Positions 1-12,892 of a stretch of DNA of 64,000 nt are shown here, one piece after another. The stretch comes from Crotophaga sulcirostris. Its lineage: Eukaryota; Chordata; Aves; Cuculiformes; Crotophagidae. Position numbers and translations under genes: made by a program. The notes beneath the pieces were generated by a model. That model had not been told where the DNA came from. It searched no databases and saw only the letters and a list, made by a program, of their open reading frames with translations. The stretch's first letter is position 1; every line of letters begins with the position of its first letter. The stretch is from contig VYZB01000386.1 of NCBI GenBank assembly GCA_013397455.1, positions 114,755 through 178,754 of the forward strand, read 5' to 3'.

Positions 1-415
1 TTTTTTCCCCAGTTCCTTCAATGCAGTTTGTAGGAGAAAAATATAGAAACAAGATAATATCCAAATATTTGCATAAGGAAGATTTCGAAGATTCCTACAA
101 CTTCCTTCTGTATGTTCAATTCATCATCTTACAGATCAGTTATGAAGATGCTGACTGGGCTACCCTTAGGTATAACAGTAGCTTGAAGTAGCATGGTAGC
201 ATAAAGTAGCAGTAGTATGGTCTCCCCAAAAAGTTTAAACACTGGGTGATCCCACAGATCTGTGAACAATGCTGTGAAGTTTCAACAACAAAGAACCAAA
301 GGAGATCCAGCCACAAACAGCAGACTTTCGCAATATACTTTCAGGGGGTTAAAGAAAAATAAATCCATTGCAAAAAGTCTATTGGGTATTTCTGTTGTTT
401 ACCTATGTATTTGGA

Positions 416-722
416 AAATCATAGAAATGTTTGATTGGAAAAGACCTTTGAGATCATTGAGTCCAACTGTACCTGTCCACCACTACACCACATCCCTGAG
501 CACCTCATCTACCTGTCTTCTTCTAAACAGCTCCAGGGATGATGACTCAACCACCTTCCTGGACGGCCTGTGCCAGTGCCTGACAATCCTTTTCGTGAAG
601 AATTTTTTCCTGATATCTAATCTGAACCTCCCCTGGTGCAACTTGAGGCTATTCCTTCTCATCCTATCACTTGTCACCTGGCAGAAGAGACCAGCTCCCA
701 CCTCACTACAACCTGCCTCAGG
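416..722 (-). mobile_element. CR1 LINE fragment, 5'-truncated
   Basis: The plus strand reads as the reverse complement of a CR1 3' end: a worn AATCATAGAA start, then TTGGAAAAGACCTTTGAGAT and the CR1 sequence up to the ORF2 C-terminal region. On the minus strand, 483-737 translates to a CR1-like tail with FRLDIRKKFFTKRIVRHWHR. Similarity stops abruptly at about 722, the truncation point. It belongs to the same general subfamily as the copies at 9.6 kb and 45.9 kb. Confidence 0.9.
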
Positions 723-900
723 GCTGGCCGCCATCATGGCAAGGCCTGGCCCGGTGCTGAATCAGAGCTGCAGTCTGAGGGAAAGGAGCAAGGCCGCTCT
801 GGAGCCGTTAGGAGACAGCTGCAACTCCCTCTGCCTCTGCCCCAGTCTCCCTGCCATCGTTGCAGCCCTCGGCGTGTGCAGGAAATAAAAAAAACTGCCC
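723..900. other. GC-rich patch ending in AATAAA plus A tract, unassigned
   Basis: Directly beyond the CR1 truncation point is about 180 bases of GC-rich sequence, unlike the AT-rich surroundings. It ends in ggAAATAAAAAAAA near 884-897. It resembles neither the adjoining CR1 nor a protein I know. It could be a retroposed cDNA end, an old repeat or simply unique sequence; the sequence does not decide this. Confidence 0.35.
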
Positions 901-3900
901 AGCCTTTTCCTGTTGTTTAATTTAAAAAAAGCCACAAGTCACCTACAAAAATATAGAAAGTGAATACGAATCAGTGGACAACTATAAACTTACAATTTAT
1001 TAAAAATTTTGTAGTAACTGAATTACGTCACCATCACGAGCAAAGTCTACCACCAAACTTACAGGTGGCACCTTTCTTTTATTTTTAATTTTCAATATAA
1101 TATTTCTGCCAGTGTCATGGTAACATCAACTAATACAATGTAATGTCATACTAAAGATAATGAAGAGTAAGTCAAGTTCTTGAAAATCAACTGTTCCTTG
1201 CATTAATTTTGTTTTAGTGTTAAACATACAATCTCAAAAAACGGATTGGTCTGCTTGGGAATTTAAAAAAAAATGCTGTCAAACAAATAGTTTCATTTGC
1301 CCAGGGCATTTTAGTTGGATTGCTCTGCAATAATGATCCTCTTGACATAACATTACAGTTCTTAAGAAACACATTTCACTGCCACAGCAACACGGCTATG
1401 CCACTGTGATGAGCATTACTGTGAAGAATTCTCCATTAATTTACAACCAGAAACAATTACAGGTTTCACTGTAGGCATCTTATAATGCCATATCAGATAT
1501 CTGAACTTGTTCCCATTCATGTTTGAAGCAGATTTTTTTTTCAGTCTGCAGAAACCTCTCAGCACTGGTTGCCAAGTGCCACATTATAGCTCCATTAACA
1601 AGCATTTTCTCAGATATCATTAACAGTTAATAAAACTCTATCGCAGAAGGTAAAGCTCACTTAAAATAGCATGTATGTATTCACTGGGCTATGATGAATT
1701 CAAATTTTGTTCATAATAATAAAGAGAATGAGGCAGACTGGGAGGCTTTATTGAAAATTGCTGTTTACTTCCCGGCACACTCTATAAAACGGAAGGTCAC
1801 TGTCACAACATGTAGAGGATGCAGAAGATTCTCTAAGCAATATTGAGACCCAAACACAGTAGATGTAAGCATAGTAATCTGTGAAGTGAAACACAAATAT
1901 TTGTGCAGTACTGCAAAACCAAATGTGCAATAACCATCTGCAAATGACACAAATATTTTTGTGGAGAAAGCGACCCTTCTTCTATAGGGGTCACTGGGGA
2001 TATACGTCATGGTAGCAGCAAAGAATGCAACATCCATACCTGTGGTGTAATAACAATAGATGGCTTGTACACCTATTAAAAACTTGGGTGATCATCAGCT
2101 AATAGCTCAGTGTTGCCAATGGTTTCAACGGATGCCAGATAACAGCAATGAATAAGAGGTTGGAACACATAGCTCTCCCCATTCTTCAAAGCATCTGACA
2201 CCTAAAAGGTGATGCAACTGCCCTGGCATCATTAGGAACACCTGCCTGCATGGACATGACCTATGTGACAGTCATTCCACAGGATAATACATACATACAA
2301 TCTTATACATGCATGATCACAAGGTCAGCAAGCATTTGTCAGGATTCACTGAAAGAACTATATGTAATCTCTGCCATTTTCCTTATTCTACATCAAAGCT
2401 CTCCAAAGAGGTGTACAGAACTAGCTAACTTGTGTACTGGAACAAACAGCTACGCTTTCTACATATCCAAGAAACAATATTTTGCTTCTTTGCAGAAGTG
2501 CAAAAATAGACTCAAAGCGATCATTCAGTGAATTGCCTAATGCGAAGGAGGCACCCTTCAAACTCATTTTTAGAAAACAAAAGCATGGCTGTGAGTACTT
2601 TCCTCACATCGTAAGGAAGACACACACTCTTCTTCATCTCCCCTTCTACATATTTATTTTGGAATGTGACTTTTCATTCCCAGTTTACCGTTTAACTGCT
2701 TCCTAAGTGACAAACGGTGTGCTATGGGGAAAGGAGCTTTAAGTTAGACTAAAATTCTCAGCCAGCTTTGCCCTTCCCTGCCTGGCTATATTTACAGCCA
2801 CACCTTACATTACTGAGTCTTGAGCAAGCACAAAGTGCTTGCAGAAATGCTGCTGCTGAGACAGCCTGTTACACCCACTGCTAACAGGCAGGGGTAGGTG
2901 GCCATGTATGCCATAGAGCAGAGTAGCAGCAAATCTCTGTTATAATTCTTGTTATAATTCTCTGTTATTATTGTTGTTGGCTTTGGAAATTATTTTTTGT
3001 TTAAATTTAAAAGAATACGACATTAAAAAGCCAAAAGTTCTTCCCTCACCCACAAGACATTCAAATCATATGTAGTGTTATTACTGATTTGAATCAACCA
3101 TAATGTTCCAACATGTCCTTCCCTAACTGAAATGTCTGTCGTCTATATTACATACTTTATAACTGAGCATAATCAGTGATGGGAATTCTTGTAGAGCATT
3201 AAGGGAAATTAGACCAAGATTAAAAAAGAAGTGATGAAATTCTGACATGCCTTCCCGAATGGAGCACTAGCAAAATGCTGCAACTTCCGGGGACATCACT
3301 CTTCCACTTAAATACCAGATGGTAAAAGTATGAATGATGACTGATGCTTTCTTACCAGGTTAAAAGATTCTGAAGTGAGGATGTAATCAGAGGTTTCTGT
3401 GATGGAGCAAGTAAAAGGAACATAAAATGTTGGAAGACCCTCTGACCAAAGAGGCCAGATGTCGCACCCTCTGAAGGCAGGCATGGGAGTATAACCGGTA
3501 TTAATTGCAGAGTATGTTATTTTGTCCTTTCTTCCTTCCCATCATAACTAGCCATGATCTGCTCTGCTACAGGCATCTAGAGCTACAGGGCATTCAGGAA
3601 ATTAAATATTCTATATTTAATGCTCTATATTCTAGAACTATTTCTGCTGAATGGATTATCTCCCCTACACAGTACAAGGCAGCTGAACTCCTGCACAGCA
3701 CAGATGCTATATGCTTGCTGGAAACTTGAAATAGAACAGCAACGAAGGATAAAGAGTTACCTTATCACAGCTCTAATACCTGTTGCCATTGGAATTACCA
3801 GTATTGTATTTTATGTTTGGTTCAGACAATATTAAAAGAAGAACGCAAAACCATGCAAGGAATTAGATGCCAAAACAAGGCTGAGAATATTAAATTTGTC

Positions 3901-6900
3901 CTGAGGATGTAAAGTTTTTACTCTTCCACCTTCTGACTTTGGAAGTAATAGACTACTTTTAAAAATGTAAAAATACCTGATAAATGCATTTATATGGCTA
4001 CTTATTTAGTTTAAAACCAAACCAAAGTTCATCCTCATAACAAATCATACAGACACAGTATTTTATTAATTCCATTACAGTCATATTGTGAAACAAGTTT
4101 CCTCTCAAAATGTCTGAAAATAATATTCACACATTATATGAAATGTGTGATACTTGGCTTTGTGTATTGAGTCGTAAAATTCTTTCAGTTGCATCTTACA
4201 AATTCTTCGTTTTTAAAAGCACATATAAATAACACAACACATCATAGAGCTATTCTTTATTTTCTTGAGAGAACCATCTGAAATAATTGGGACGTTTATT
4301 CTTTTGAAGAGGCGACTAGTCTCACAATACGATTGACACATGCTACAGGTTCTCAAACGAACAGAGTAATGAGGCTGGGCTATGACATCACATCTCAATG
4401 AACACCAAAGATTGATAAACAATCTTTTTCTTTTCAATAAATTGCCCCACATACATTTGCAGAGGGCAACCTGAGGAATTAGTTTATTTGGAAGTGGGAT
4501 CTTGGAGTCTCCAGGCAAACAGGACCTGCAGGACAAGCTTGCTAAATGTGGCATTACCCATAGACAGCTCTGTGATGCTTTAGAGGTGTGATGCCTGTGA
4601 TCTCTGGAAAAGGATCCAAGTCCTGAGCATGCTTTGGATATTCCCAGCAAGCAGCAGAGGGCAGACTGGAGCCCCTAAGAGGAAGTGAAGAAGTCACTGT
4701 AGGCCACAGGTTGCCATGCCAGAAGAGAACCACAGTTTAAGCACTGACAGATAAGAGATCTGTGAAACGAAAAAAACTGGAGCCAACTGCTGCAGCTCTA
4801 ATAGGGCAGATCAATATTTTGTGCACTGATGGTGCAAGAGATTGCACTAATGCTAAGTCCATCAGGACTGACTAACAGAAGTGTGAAGTGCTCTAGTCCA
4901 TCTTCTCTGGGCATAACAGAGTTATTCAGCATCAGCTATCAGGAGCAAAGGAGAACAGTGCTGACAGATGAAAGAAAGGAACAAGATCCTACAGTGTTTG
5001 TGATCCTGCTCATCAAGCTAGAAGAGAGCTGGAAGACTAACGCCACCTCTGGTCCTTGAATTTCCTTAATAGAACTAGCTCAGCTTAGGCTGACATAGCC
5101 TTGAGGAAGATTGAGCCCCATAAGGCAACTTGTAGGGCCATGAAGTCTCAAAGCAACGTCAGGAAGGAAAAATTCATTCTTGGGATCCATCTCAGCAGAT
5201 AAAGACTCATTCCAGTATAGGAGGATACAAGGTCACTTAAGAAAACACCAACCCCATCATCTTGGTAACCAGCATGAACACGTATGAGTCAGCAAGATGT
5301 ACATCTGGCAAGACAGTGGCATTTGAGTAGAGACCTAGCGTCAGATACACAGTAGGAACAAGGAGGAGGGAATTGTTCCTCTACTACAAGAAATGGCTGA
5401 AAAAGAATAGGAACTGAAAGACCACAGGAGAAAAATTCAAGTAGAACGAATATAGAAGCCTCCCTACCCTCAAACTCTAGTTCCAGCAGATAGCATTTGA
5501 AAGGAATTGCAGGATCCATCATAGAAGTTTTGTTTTGTATAAACTACATCTGTTTATTATCATAGTTACTAACAGGGCATTTCTGGGGAATATTTCCCAT
5601 GGATGACTACACTTTTAATAGCACATATAAGAGGATACCTAGAATGCCAAGTTTTGTAATGACCACAAATAGTCATCCAAAATGCCTGTAATTTTGCTAT
5701 TACCCTCCCGCAAATATCCACATACCACAGACAACATCAGTGAGAAGCTTCAGTCTTTGAATGAGACAACACTGATGGGAGAAAATAATTGTAAAAAGAT
5801 GTCCTCCCACTCTTTTTCCCCTTCACTGCTTTGGATGTACACACTGTCAGGCCTTTAAGCTTTGTTCCAGTATTATGTGCAGAGGACTGGAATCCTCTAA
5901 GTGATTGTGTGTGCATGTGAGAGTGTGAACACACAGCAAAATTCAATAGGTATACAAACAAATTAATAGGACTTTTAAACTACTGAACTATTCCTCAGGT
6001 TCTCCTGTTTCAATTTCTCATTCATTAGAACTCAATAAATCGAATACCAAATCACTAAGCAATTCTGTATCTGTTTCAATAAACAACATTTGATTAATGA
6101 TAAAAAGAATGACATGGGAAGGTATTACTAAGGAGATCCACTGAAAAAAAAATATTTTATTGAGGACAGTACTATCTAGCAATGGTAGACGCTCAGAGTG
6201 GAAATTTGAGGATGTCATGACTCTATTTGTGACCTGTGTAAGGGCTGCATAGATCTGCTGTTTTTTATCTCCCCCAAGTGGTCAACCGAGTTTGTATGTC
6301 CACCTCAGAGAAGCAGCTTCCCCCTCCTCTAAAGCATCTTCTATAGCCAGATGGAAAGGCTAGTGATGGATTAGGAAAACTTTATAGCTCAACAAAAATT
6401 AAGAGGGTAGAAAGCACAGGAAACACCCAGTCTCAAAAGTACTTCAGTTACTCCATATATTCCCATATAACCCCTAAATTTAATACCTAACTCCCTTTCC
6501 AGCATACAAGTGACTAAATTAGAACTTGAAATAGTACCCATGTTTGATAGTTTACAAGTGGGTTTAATCACCTTGGTACAGATTTACTAATAATTTATAA
6601 TCCAATTTGTCTTTGAAATAACTAATATTTCAAGCACCTGACATCAGAGCTATCTGAACTAGTATAATCGCATTGCAATTAATAGCCTCAAACCATTCGA
6701 TTGCAATCTATCATTACTTCTCAAACAGCACTGATTACAGTTACTTTCCATTTTTCTTTAATGTCTTCTGTGAATTATAGTGAATAAGTAGATAGCTTTC
6801 ACCCTTTTAGTTACACATATGTTTAAAAAGTGGTGAAAAGGGTATGGAAAAAGAGCAGAAAATACTTACTGTTATTTCAGCCGTTACAAACATTAACTGG

Positions 6901-9589
6901 CTGTAGGCCAGTTCAGACAGGATATAAACGACTGTCCTCTGCTTTGCTCTTTTCTTCAATCATTAAAGTTTACTTAATATTCATGAAAAATACGTTACAA
7001 CCCTGGAAGCTAAAAGCCTCTCTTTATTCACAGAACAATTACACCTCTGGCTGTACCATAAATTACCTACGCTGTCAGGACATTATACTTATAACCTTAT
7101 CTGGAGGACCAATCCTAGATATGAGAGATGTGATTTGCTTTTATACCTAATAATTAGTAAAAATGCTTTGATATTTATTTAAGTTATAAAGAGTGCTCTT
7201 TATTTATGGTTGTCAAATATTACTAGGATCAATAGGAAATCTTTCAGTCATAGAAAAAACTGAAATAGGGATTTTCCAGTGGTGTTTGTGCTTACTGTTC
7301 GCACACAATGAATTTCCCAAGAGATATATATGCAATTTTGTGATTGATCTTCCCAAAGAAAGGTCTAGCTGGAGGCAGCGGGCTTGGACTCAGAAAAACC
7401 AGTCACCAAATAGACATCTTTCTCATTATGACAGGCACGGGTGGCATTGAAGGTGATATTAGAACACTTTTCTTGCCTCGTCAAAGCTACCCCTGCAACT
7501 GCAACTGCTGTGAAACATGCACAAATCAAAGTTCAAAAGTACATCTTGACTTCTACTTCCACTGGAGGGAAAAAAAAAAAGGCAAAAAAGCAGAATTTTG
7601 TGGAAATGACTTATGAATTATAATTGGGCTTCAGGTGTAACCTTATAGATGCACTGCTGATTTATATCCACAATTTTATTTTTAATTTCTTATCGTAAGT
7701 GCTGGATTCTACAACAGCTAAGACTAAGAAGCTGGCTTAGTTAAATTTCCCATTCTCACCCTGCAAAAATGTTCAGAAATATTCATTAAGTTGATGGAAA
7801 TTCCAGTGCTTATCTGCTACCAAAGCACTGTTTTCTCCCACGAAGTAAGAACAAGATTCTAACTAGATCCAGTGGGGAATACAGTAAAGTCCCATAAATA
7901 AAAACATCCTTTTGGTTAAAAAAAAGACTGTAAATACTTTGATCTTAAGAAATACAGCTAAAGCAAATACATTTAAAATCTGAAAGCTGGCATGGATAGA
8001 AATCTCTGTTAAGTACTAATTAAATGTCAAGGTCTATACCAAAAGTAATCTGTAGCATATATGTAAGAGTCATATGATTCCTTTTAAGAGGGAACAATGG
8101 AAATGACAGGTTTGATAAGCATATACCATGATCAAATTAAACACTGCTTTTCTGCTTTGCATAATTTACAAATACAGAATTTGCTTTTTAACAATTCTGG
8201 TATTTGGAATTTGTAACAATAAAATTATGCAACATTATTCCTGCTCAGGTTCCCTAGCTCTCTGTGTATCTATATAATAATCTTATTTTTAGCTTATTGT
8301 AGTAGTTGTTGTAAAGTTTCTTTGCAACCAGTTCCTGTGCAAATGAATAAAAGTGCACAGGTAAAAGAACAAAACCAAAAATAAAGTTCTTAATGCATTA
8401 CTGTTAGGAGTAGTTTTTAGTTCTGTAAACTGAGTCATTGATGATGCTTGTTAGTATGATAGCAGAAAATAGTATTAGCACTAGCAATTCAGGGTAGGTT
8501 TGCAGTGATTTCCAGTCTATGCCAACTGTCATTCTTGGCCTTCAACCTTAAGAAAAAACAAATTTGAACAGTGATGGTCAAACAGCACCAAAGAGAACAA
8601 CCACTGGATCTCACTTTGATCTCATTGCTCACAAGCTGGGGAACAGCTGCCCTTTGTGTTTGTTCTTTCGTGTGTCAGATACACAAAAAGACAGAAAGAC
8701 CTAATTCTTAACCAGCTATGTGCCCCAGTCTACACTGTACAGAGGACTTCATACCCACCATACAATGAATAGTGAGCCATGGAACTGGCTGCACACACAG
8801 TAAAGGGGCAAGTGGCTTTTTAATATTATTATACTGCGCATTTCTCCTACAGAAGTTTTACAAAGTATTTGTACACTGACTTAAAAGCTGCGCAATATAT
8901 TAAAGAAAAATGCCACTTACCTGACTTTTCACAATTTGGTCTACAAGAATTCAAAGTCTCACTAGCATGCTAAATACTGGGATGTCACAGGAGAGCAAAG
9001 AGTCAGTATTTTCACAACTAAGAATGTCATGTAGCCTAAAAAAATTACAAAGGGTTTTTGCTTCTCTAAAGGAAAAACCAGACTATATTAATTTTTCTGT
9101 TAAACCAATGATTTAAGTTGTCCTTCCAATGAAACAGAAGGTGCTTCTGCCACTTTCTGCCACTCCACATACCATTTCTATATTCTTTCAAAAGAGAACC
9201 ACTAATTTTTCCTAAATGTTCTCCCCAAATGTGGTTTCTCTGTTGATAAAGATACCTACATCACTTTCTAAATCTATTTAAACCACTTTCAGATGTAGGA
9301 GCAAGGGTAAGAAAGTTGGAGGAATTTCACAGCCAGATACAGAAAATTGTCAATAATCCAAAATGATTGTTTTAAAAACTACAAAAAATTCACTGCAGCT
9401 TTATAACATTCTTCAGGTGTTAAATCAAGCTGATATAGTAAGAATAAAAAAAACCCTTGGACTTAGATAATGCATTAGGTTCGTAGGTGTCTTTATATAG
9501 CATGATAAGTAACATTAATGAAAACGTGACTTACGAAGGGCAGGACAAACACACACACATCACACACACCTGTAGTTGAGTATCTAAAA
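901..9589. other. Unassigned AT-rich intronic sequence
   Basis: I see no coding exon, RNA gene or interspersed repeat here on either strand. ORFs in this stretch are short and do not resemble known proteins. A few A/T homopolymers and a short TTATAATTCT-like tandem near 2940-2975 are present. Confidence 0.6.
9549..9569. repeat. (CA)n microsatellite
   Basis: A CA dinucleotide run interrupted by one T lies just 5' of the long CR1 copy. Confidence 0.9.
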
Positions 9590-10872
9590 GACAGGAGTGG
9601 TTCATCTTGAAAGAATTTACCAGGCATGTGTAGGATAACCAGGGTATCAGGCCCAACCAGCATGGGTTTATGAAAGGCACGTCCTGCCAGACCAACCTGA
9701 TCTCCTTCTATGACAAGGTTACCCATTTAATGGACGAGGGAAAGGCTGTGGATGTGGTGTATTTGGAACTTGGTAAAGCCTTTGACACTGTTTCTCACAG
9801 CATTCTGCTTGAGAAACTGGCTGCCATTGGTCTGGACAGGCACACCCTCTGCTGGGTAAAAAACTGGCTGGATGGCTGGGCCCAAAGAGTGGTGGTAAAT
9901 GGAGTTAAATCCAGTTGGCGGCCGGTCACAAGCAGCGTTCCCCAGGGTTCAGTGCCAGGGCCAGTCCTGTTCAATATCTTTCTCAATGATCTGGATGAGA
10001 GGATTCAGTGCTCCCTCAGTAAGTTTGCAGATTACACCAAACTGGGTGGGAGTGCTGATCTGCTTGAAGGTAGGAAGGTACAGAAGGATCTGGAGAGGCT
10101 GGATAGATGAGGTTTAACAAGACCAAGTGCTGGGTCCTGCACTTCAGTCACAACAACCCCATGCAGCGCTACAGGCTTGGGGAAGAGTGGTCTGGTGGAA
10201 AAGGACCTGGGGATGCTGGTTGTCAGCCACCTGAATATGAGCCAGCAGTGTGTCCAGGTGGCCAAGAAGGCCAACAGCATTCTGGCCTGTGTCAAAAATG
10301 GTGTGGCCAGCAGGGCCAGGGAAGTGATCATCCCCCTGTACTCAGCACTGGTGACGCCACACCTGGAATACTGCACTCAGTTTTGGGCCCCTCAGTACAA
10401 GAAGGACATTGAGCAGCTGGAGTGTGTCCAGAGAAGGGCAATGAAGCTGGTGAAGGGTCTGGAGCCCAGATTTTATGAGGAGCACCTGAGGAAACTGGTT
10501 TTGTTAAGTCTGGAGAAGTGGAGGCTGAGGGGAGACCTTACTGCTCTCTACAACTGCCTGAAAGGAGGTTGTAGCAAGGAGTTGGGCTTTGGCCTCTTCT
10601 CCCAAGTAACAAGCGATAGGATGACCTCAAGTTGCACCAGGGGAGGTTTACATTGGATATCAGGAAACACTTCTTTACTGAAAGAGTGGTGAAGTAATGG
10701 AACAGGCTGCCCAGGGAAGGGGTGGAGTCACCATCCCTGGAGGTGTTCAAAAAGCATGTACACATAGCACTTCAGAAAATGATTTAGTAGGCATGGTGGT
10801 GTTGGGCTGACAGTTGGACTTCATGATCTTAGAGGTCTTTTCCAACTTTAATGATTCTGATTTCTATGTTTC
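9590..10872 (+). mobile_element. CR1 LINE, about 1.3 kb, with decayed reverse-transcriptase ORF2
   Basis: This is the longest CR1 copy here. The frame at 9670-10110 encodes part of the RT domain: [15 protein letters not shown], then [21 protein letters not shown], then FADYTKLGG. The usual catalytic FADD reads FADY, so one catalytic Asp is lost. A short deletion near 10108, relative to the usual ORF2 pattern, breaks the frame. Another shift near 10175 moves into the 10177-10692 frame, which carries the C-terminal part ([41 protein letters not shown]). The 3' end follows the subfamily pattern ending TTTTCCAACTTTAATGATTC. It is truncated at the 5' end and dead as an element. Confidence 0.95.
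9670..10692 (+). pseudogene. CR1 ORF2 remnant (reverse transcriptase, frameshifted)
   Basis: This coding remnant of the CR1 polyprotein covers the RT palm and thumb and the C-terminal domain across at least three frame segments. The endonuclease domain and the start of RT are missing because of 5' truncation. Frameshifts near 10108 and 10175 and the FADD-to-FADY change make it non-functional. It is a LINE relic, not a host gene. Confidence 0.93.
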
Positions 10873-11776
10873 TAAAAGAAAAATATACTCATATTACCCA
10901 ACATCAAAAAGCATCTTCATATTAAGCAAGCCTTAAACTATCTTTGGCATATACGCAACTGAAGAATTAACTCTTTGAAAAAGAGAGAATCCAAGACATA
11001 GGACAAACGACGTTCTATATCATCAAAGTTTGCGGCAGAACCAGAATTAAAAAGTGTTTTTTTCTGAACCTCTATCCCTTGAAACTAAAGAGTTGATTAT
11101 CTCACAGCCTTTGCAAGTTTCTTAGATATCTAAAAAAGAACATGCATAAATATATACCACGTTACCACTCACAGGGGAAAGGGATTACATTATTTTACCC
11201 TCAAAAATTTCATTATTACTCCTTACATGCTCTCTTTCATTTCAGGAGAGACCTACTTTCCAGTGTCATGTTCTTTGCATTAGTTCTTTAGCCTTGGAAT
11301 TGCTCCCCATGCATCCTGTTCTTGTTGACTACCATTTACTACAGCTTACTGCAGAAACATCTGTAATCAATCTAAAGCTGCATCACAGGAGCATGGCCCT
11401 TACATATGGGTTTCAATCTTTCAACTGAAAAGAAATAACTCCCTCTTACAATGCTTTTGAAAACCCTGGGGAGAGGACTTCCGAAAGACTTCTGGTGAAA
11501 AGAAAGTCAGTTTAGCTAATTGTGCAAACAATCAAATACTAGAACTAAGAATTTGTAAAGATCTTAGAAAAAAATAAAACCAAACCCACAAAATACTGAA
11601 AACAACAACAAAAATCCTACCACATACTTTAGATAGAAAAGATTGTCTGAATCTTCCACAATACTCCCATCAAAAAAAAAAAAATCAGACAGGAAACCAC
11701 TAAACACTGCAGGACTATTAAGTGTTTTGGACTTATGGTTCTAGGTCTCAAGGAGGCTGCAAGGTGGAGCTCTCAT

Positions 11777-11789
11777 GGGGGGGGGGGGG
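11777..11789 (+). repeat. Poly-G tract (13 G)
   Basis: This is an uninterrupted run of G, unusual in its AT-rich setting. The count may be unreliable because such homopolymers are hard to sequence. Confidence 0.85.
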
Positions 11790-12866
11790 ATTTCCTTCCT
11801 CCCTCTGATATAGTCCCTATGAGAACCAGAAGTTCATGTCTCAGGAGGTGAAGGAAGAGCAGTCCATCTGCATAATACAAGGTGGTACTGGCATCCTCTT
11901 CATCCTTCCCACCAATGCGTGGTACAGGACTTTAACTCTTTGCTCCTCCTCCTCTTTAGAGGAGTGCTGGAGAGGGCAGGTGTGGGACCAGGACAGGAGT
12001 GCAGCCTTCTGCAAGGTAGGGAAGCACAAACATTATCAAGGTGGGCTGAGCAGCACCCTGAATTGTATAAAGTCACTGCCTTGTAACTTTGGTATCATTC
12101 AGTGTTACATAAAGTTGGAATTTGTTTGCTGTCTCTCTTGGTAGTCTTTTCTTCCATATAACTCTAAGCTTTTTGTATTTTAGTTCAGTTAGTAACAAAT
12201 AGAAGAAACAAGCAAAAATAACTGTGTTGATACCCACAGCACAGGAGGACAGCCTGCTAACAAGAACAGACTAAATGTTCCTAGAAACCACAAGCTTAGA
12301 GTTTTTCGGTACTTACTACAATAGCAACAAAATGCTTAATTCTAAATATATAGAATGACTATCCAAACAAATCTTTTAAAAGCAATTTTTTCCATTCCTG
12401 CCATCATCTCAAAATCTCCTGATGCTTTCACAACCAGAGATAAACAATGATAGTGATTTTTCAAACAGGCCAATACCTTCAACACAAGATTCTCAGCCAA
12501 AACCCAGTGGAAAATTTTTGCAATAAACGTGTTTCTAAAAATGGCCAACTATATCGACATACTACAGCACAGATTTTTACTAAGGGTGTAAGTTTTTCTC
12601 AATAGGATATTGGAAACAGCATTTCAGCATCATTTTGGTCACAGTCTCCTGTATGTGATAATGGAGAACAGGAACATTAATGCAGGTTTTTCTGGCACTT
12701 GAAGCTTGTTCTTACTTTACTTGATTCAAAACCAATACAAGTGAGACCTGGAAACACAGACTGTCAGAAGAGCCAGTTGCATCAGGGTGGATGTGGCTTC
12801 ATATTTTAGTACTTAAACCCCTGCCTCTTACAGAACCCTTCTTTTAACAGAAACTGCTCTTCTATT

Positions 12867-12892
12867 CTTTTTTATTTTATTTTATTTTAAAA
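12867..12892. repeat. (TTTTA)n microsatellite
   Basis: Several consecutive TTTTA units end in a short A run. Confidence 0.85.

Noticed and set aside
4213..4650. 145-codon minus-strand ORF
   Set aside because: It has no recognised domain and no splice or promoter context.
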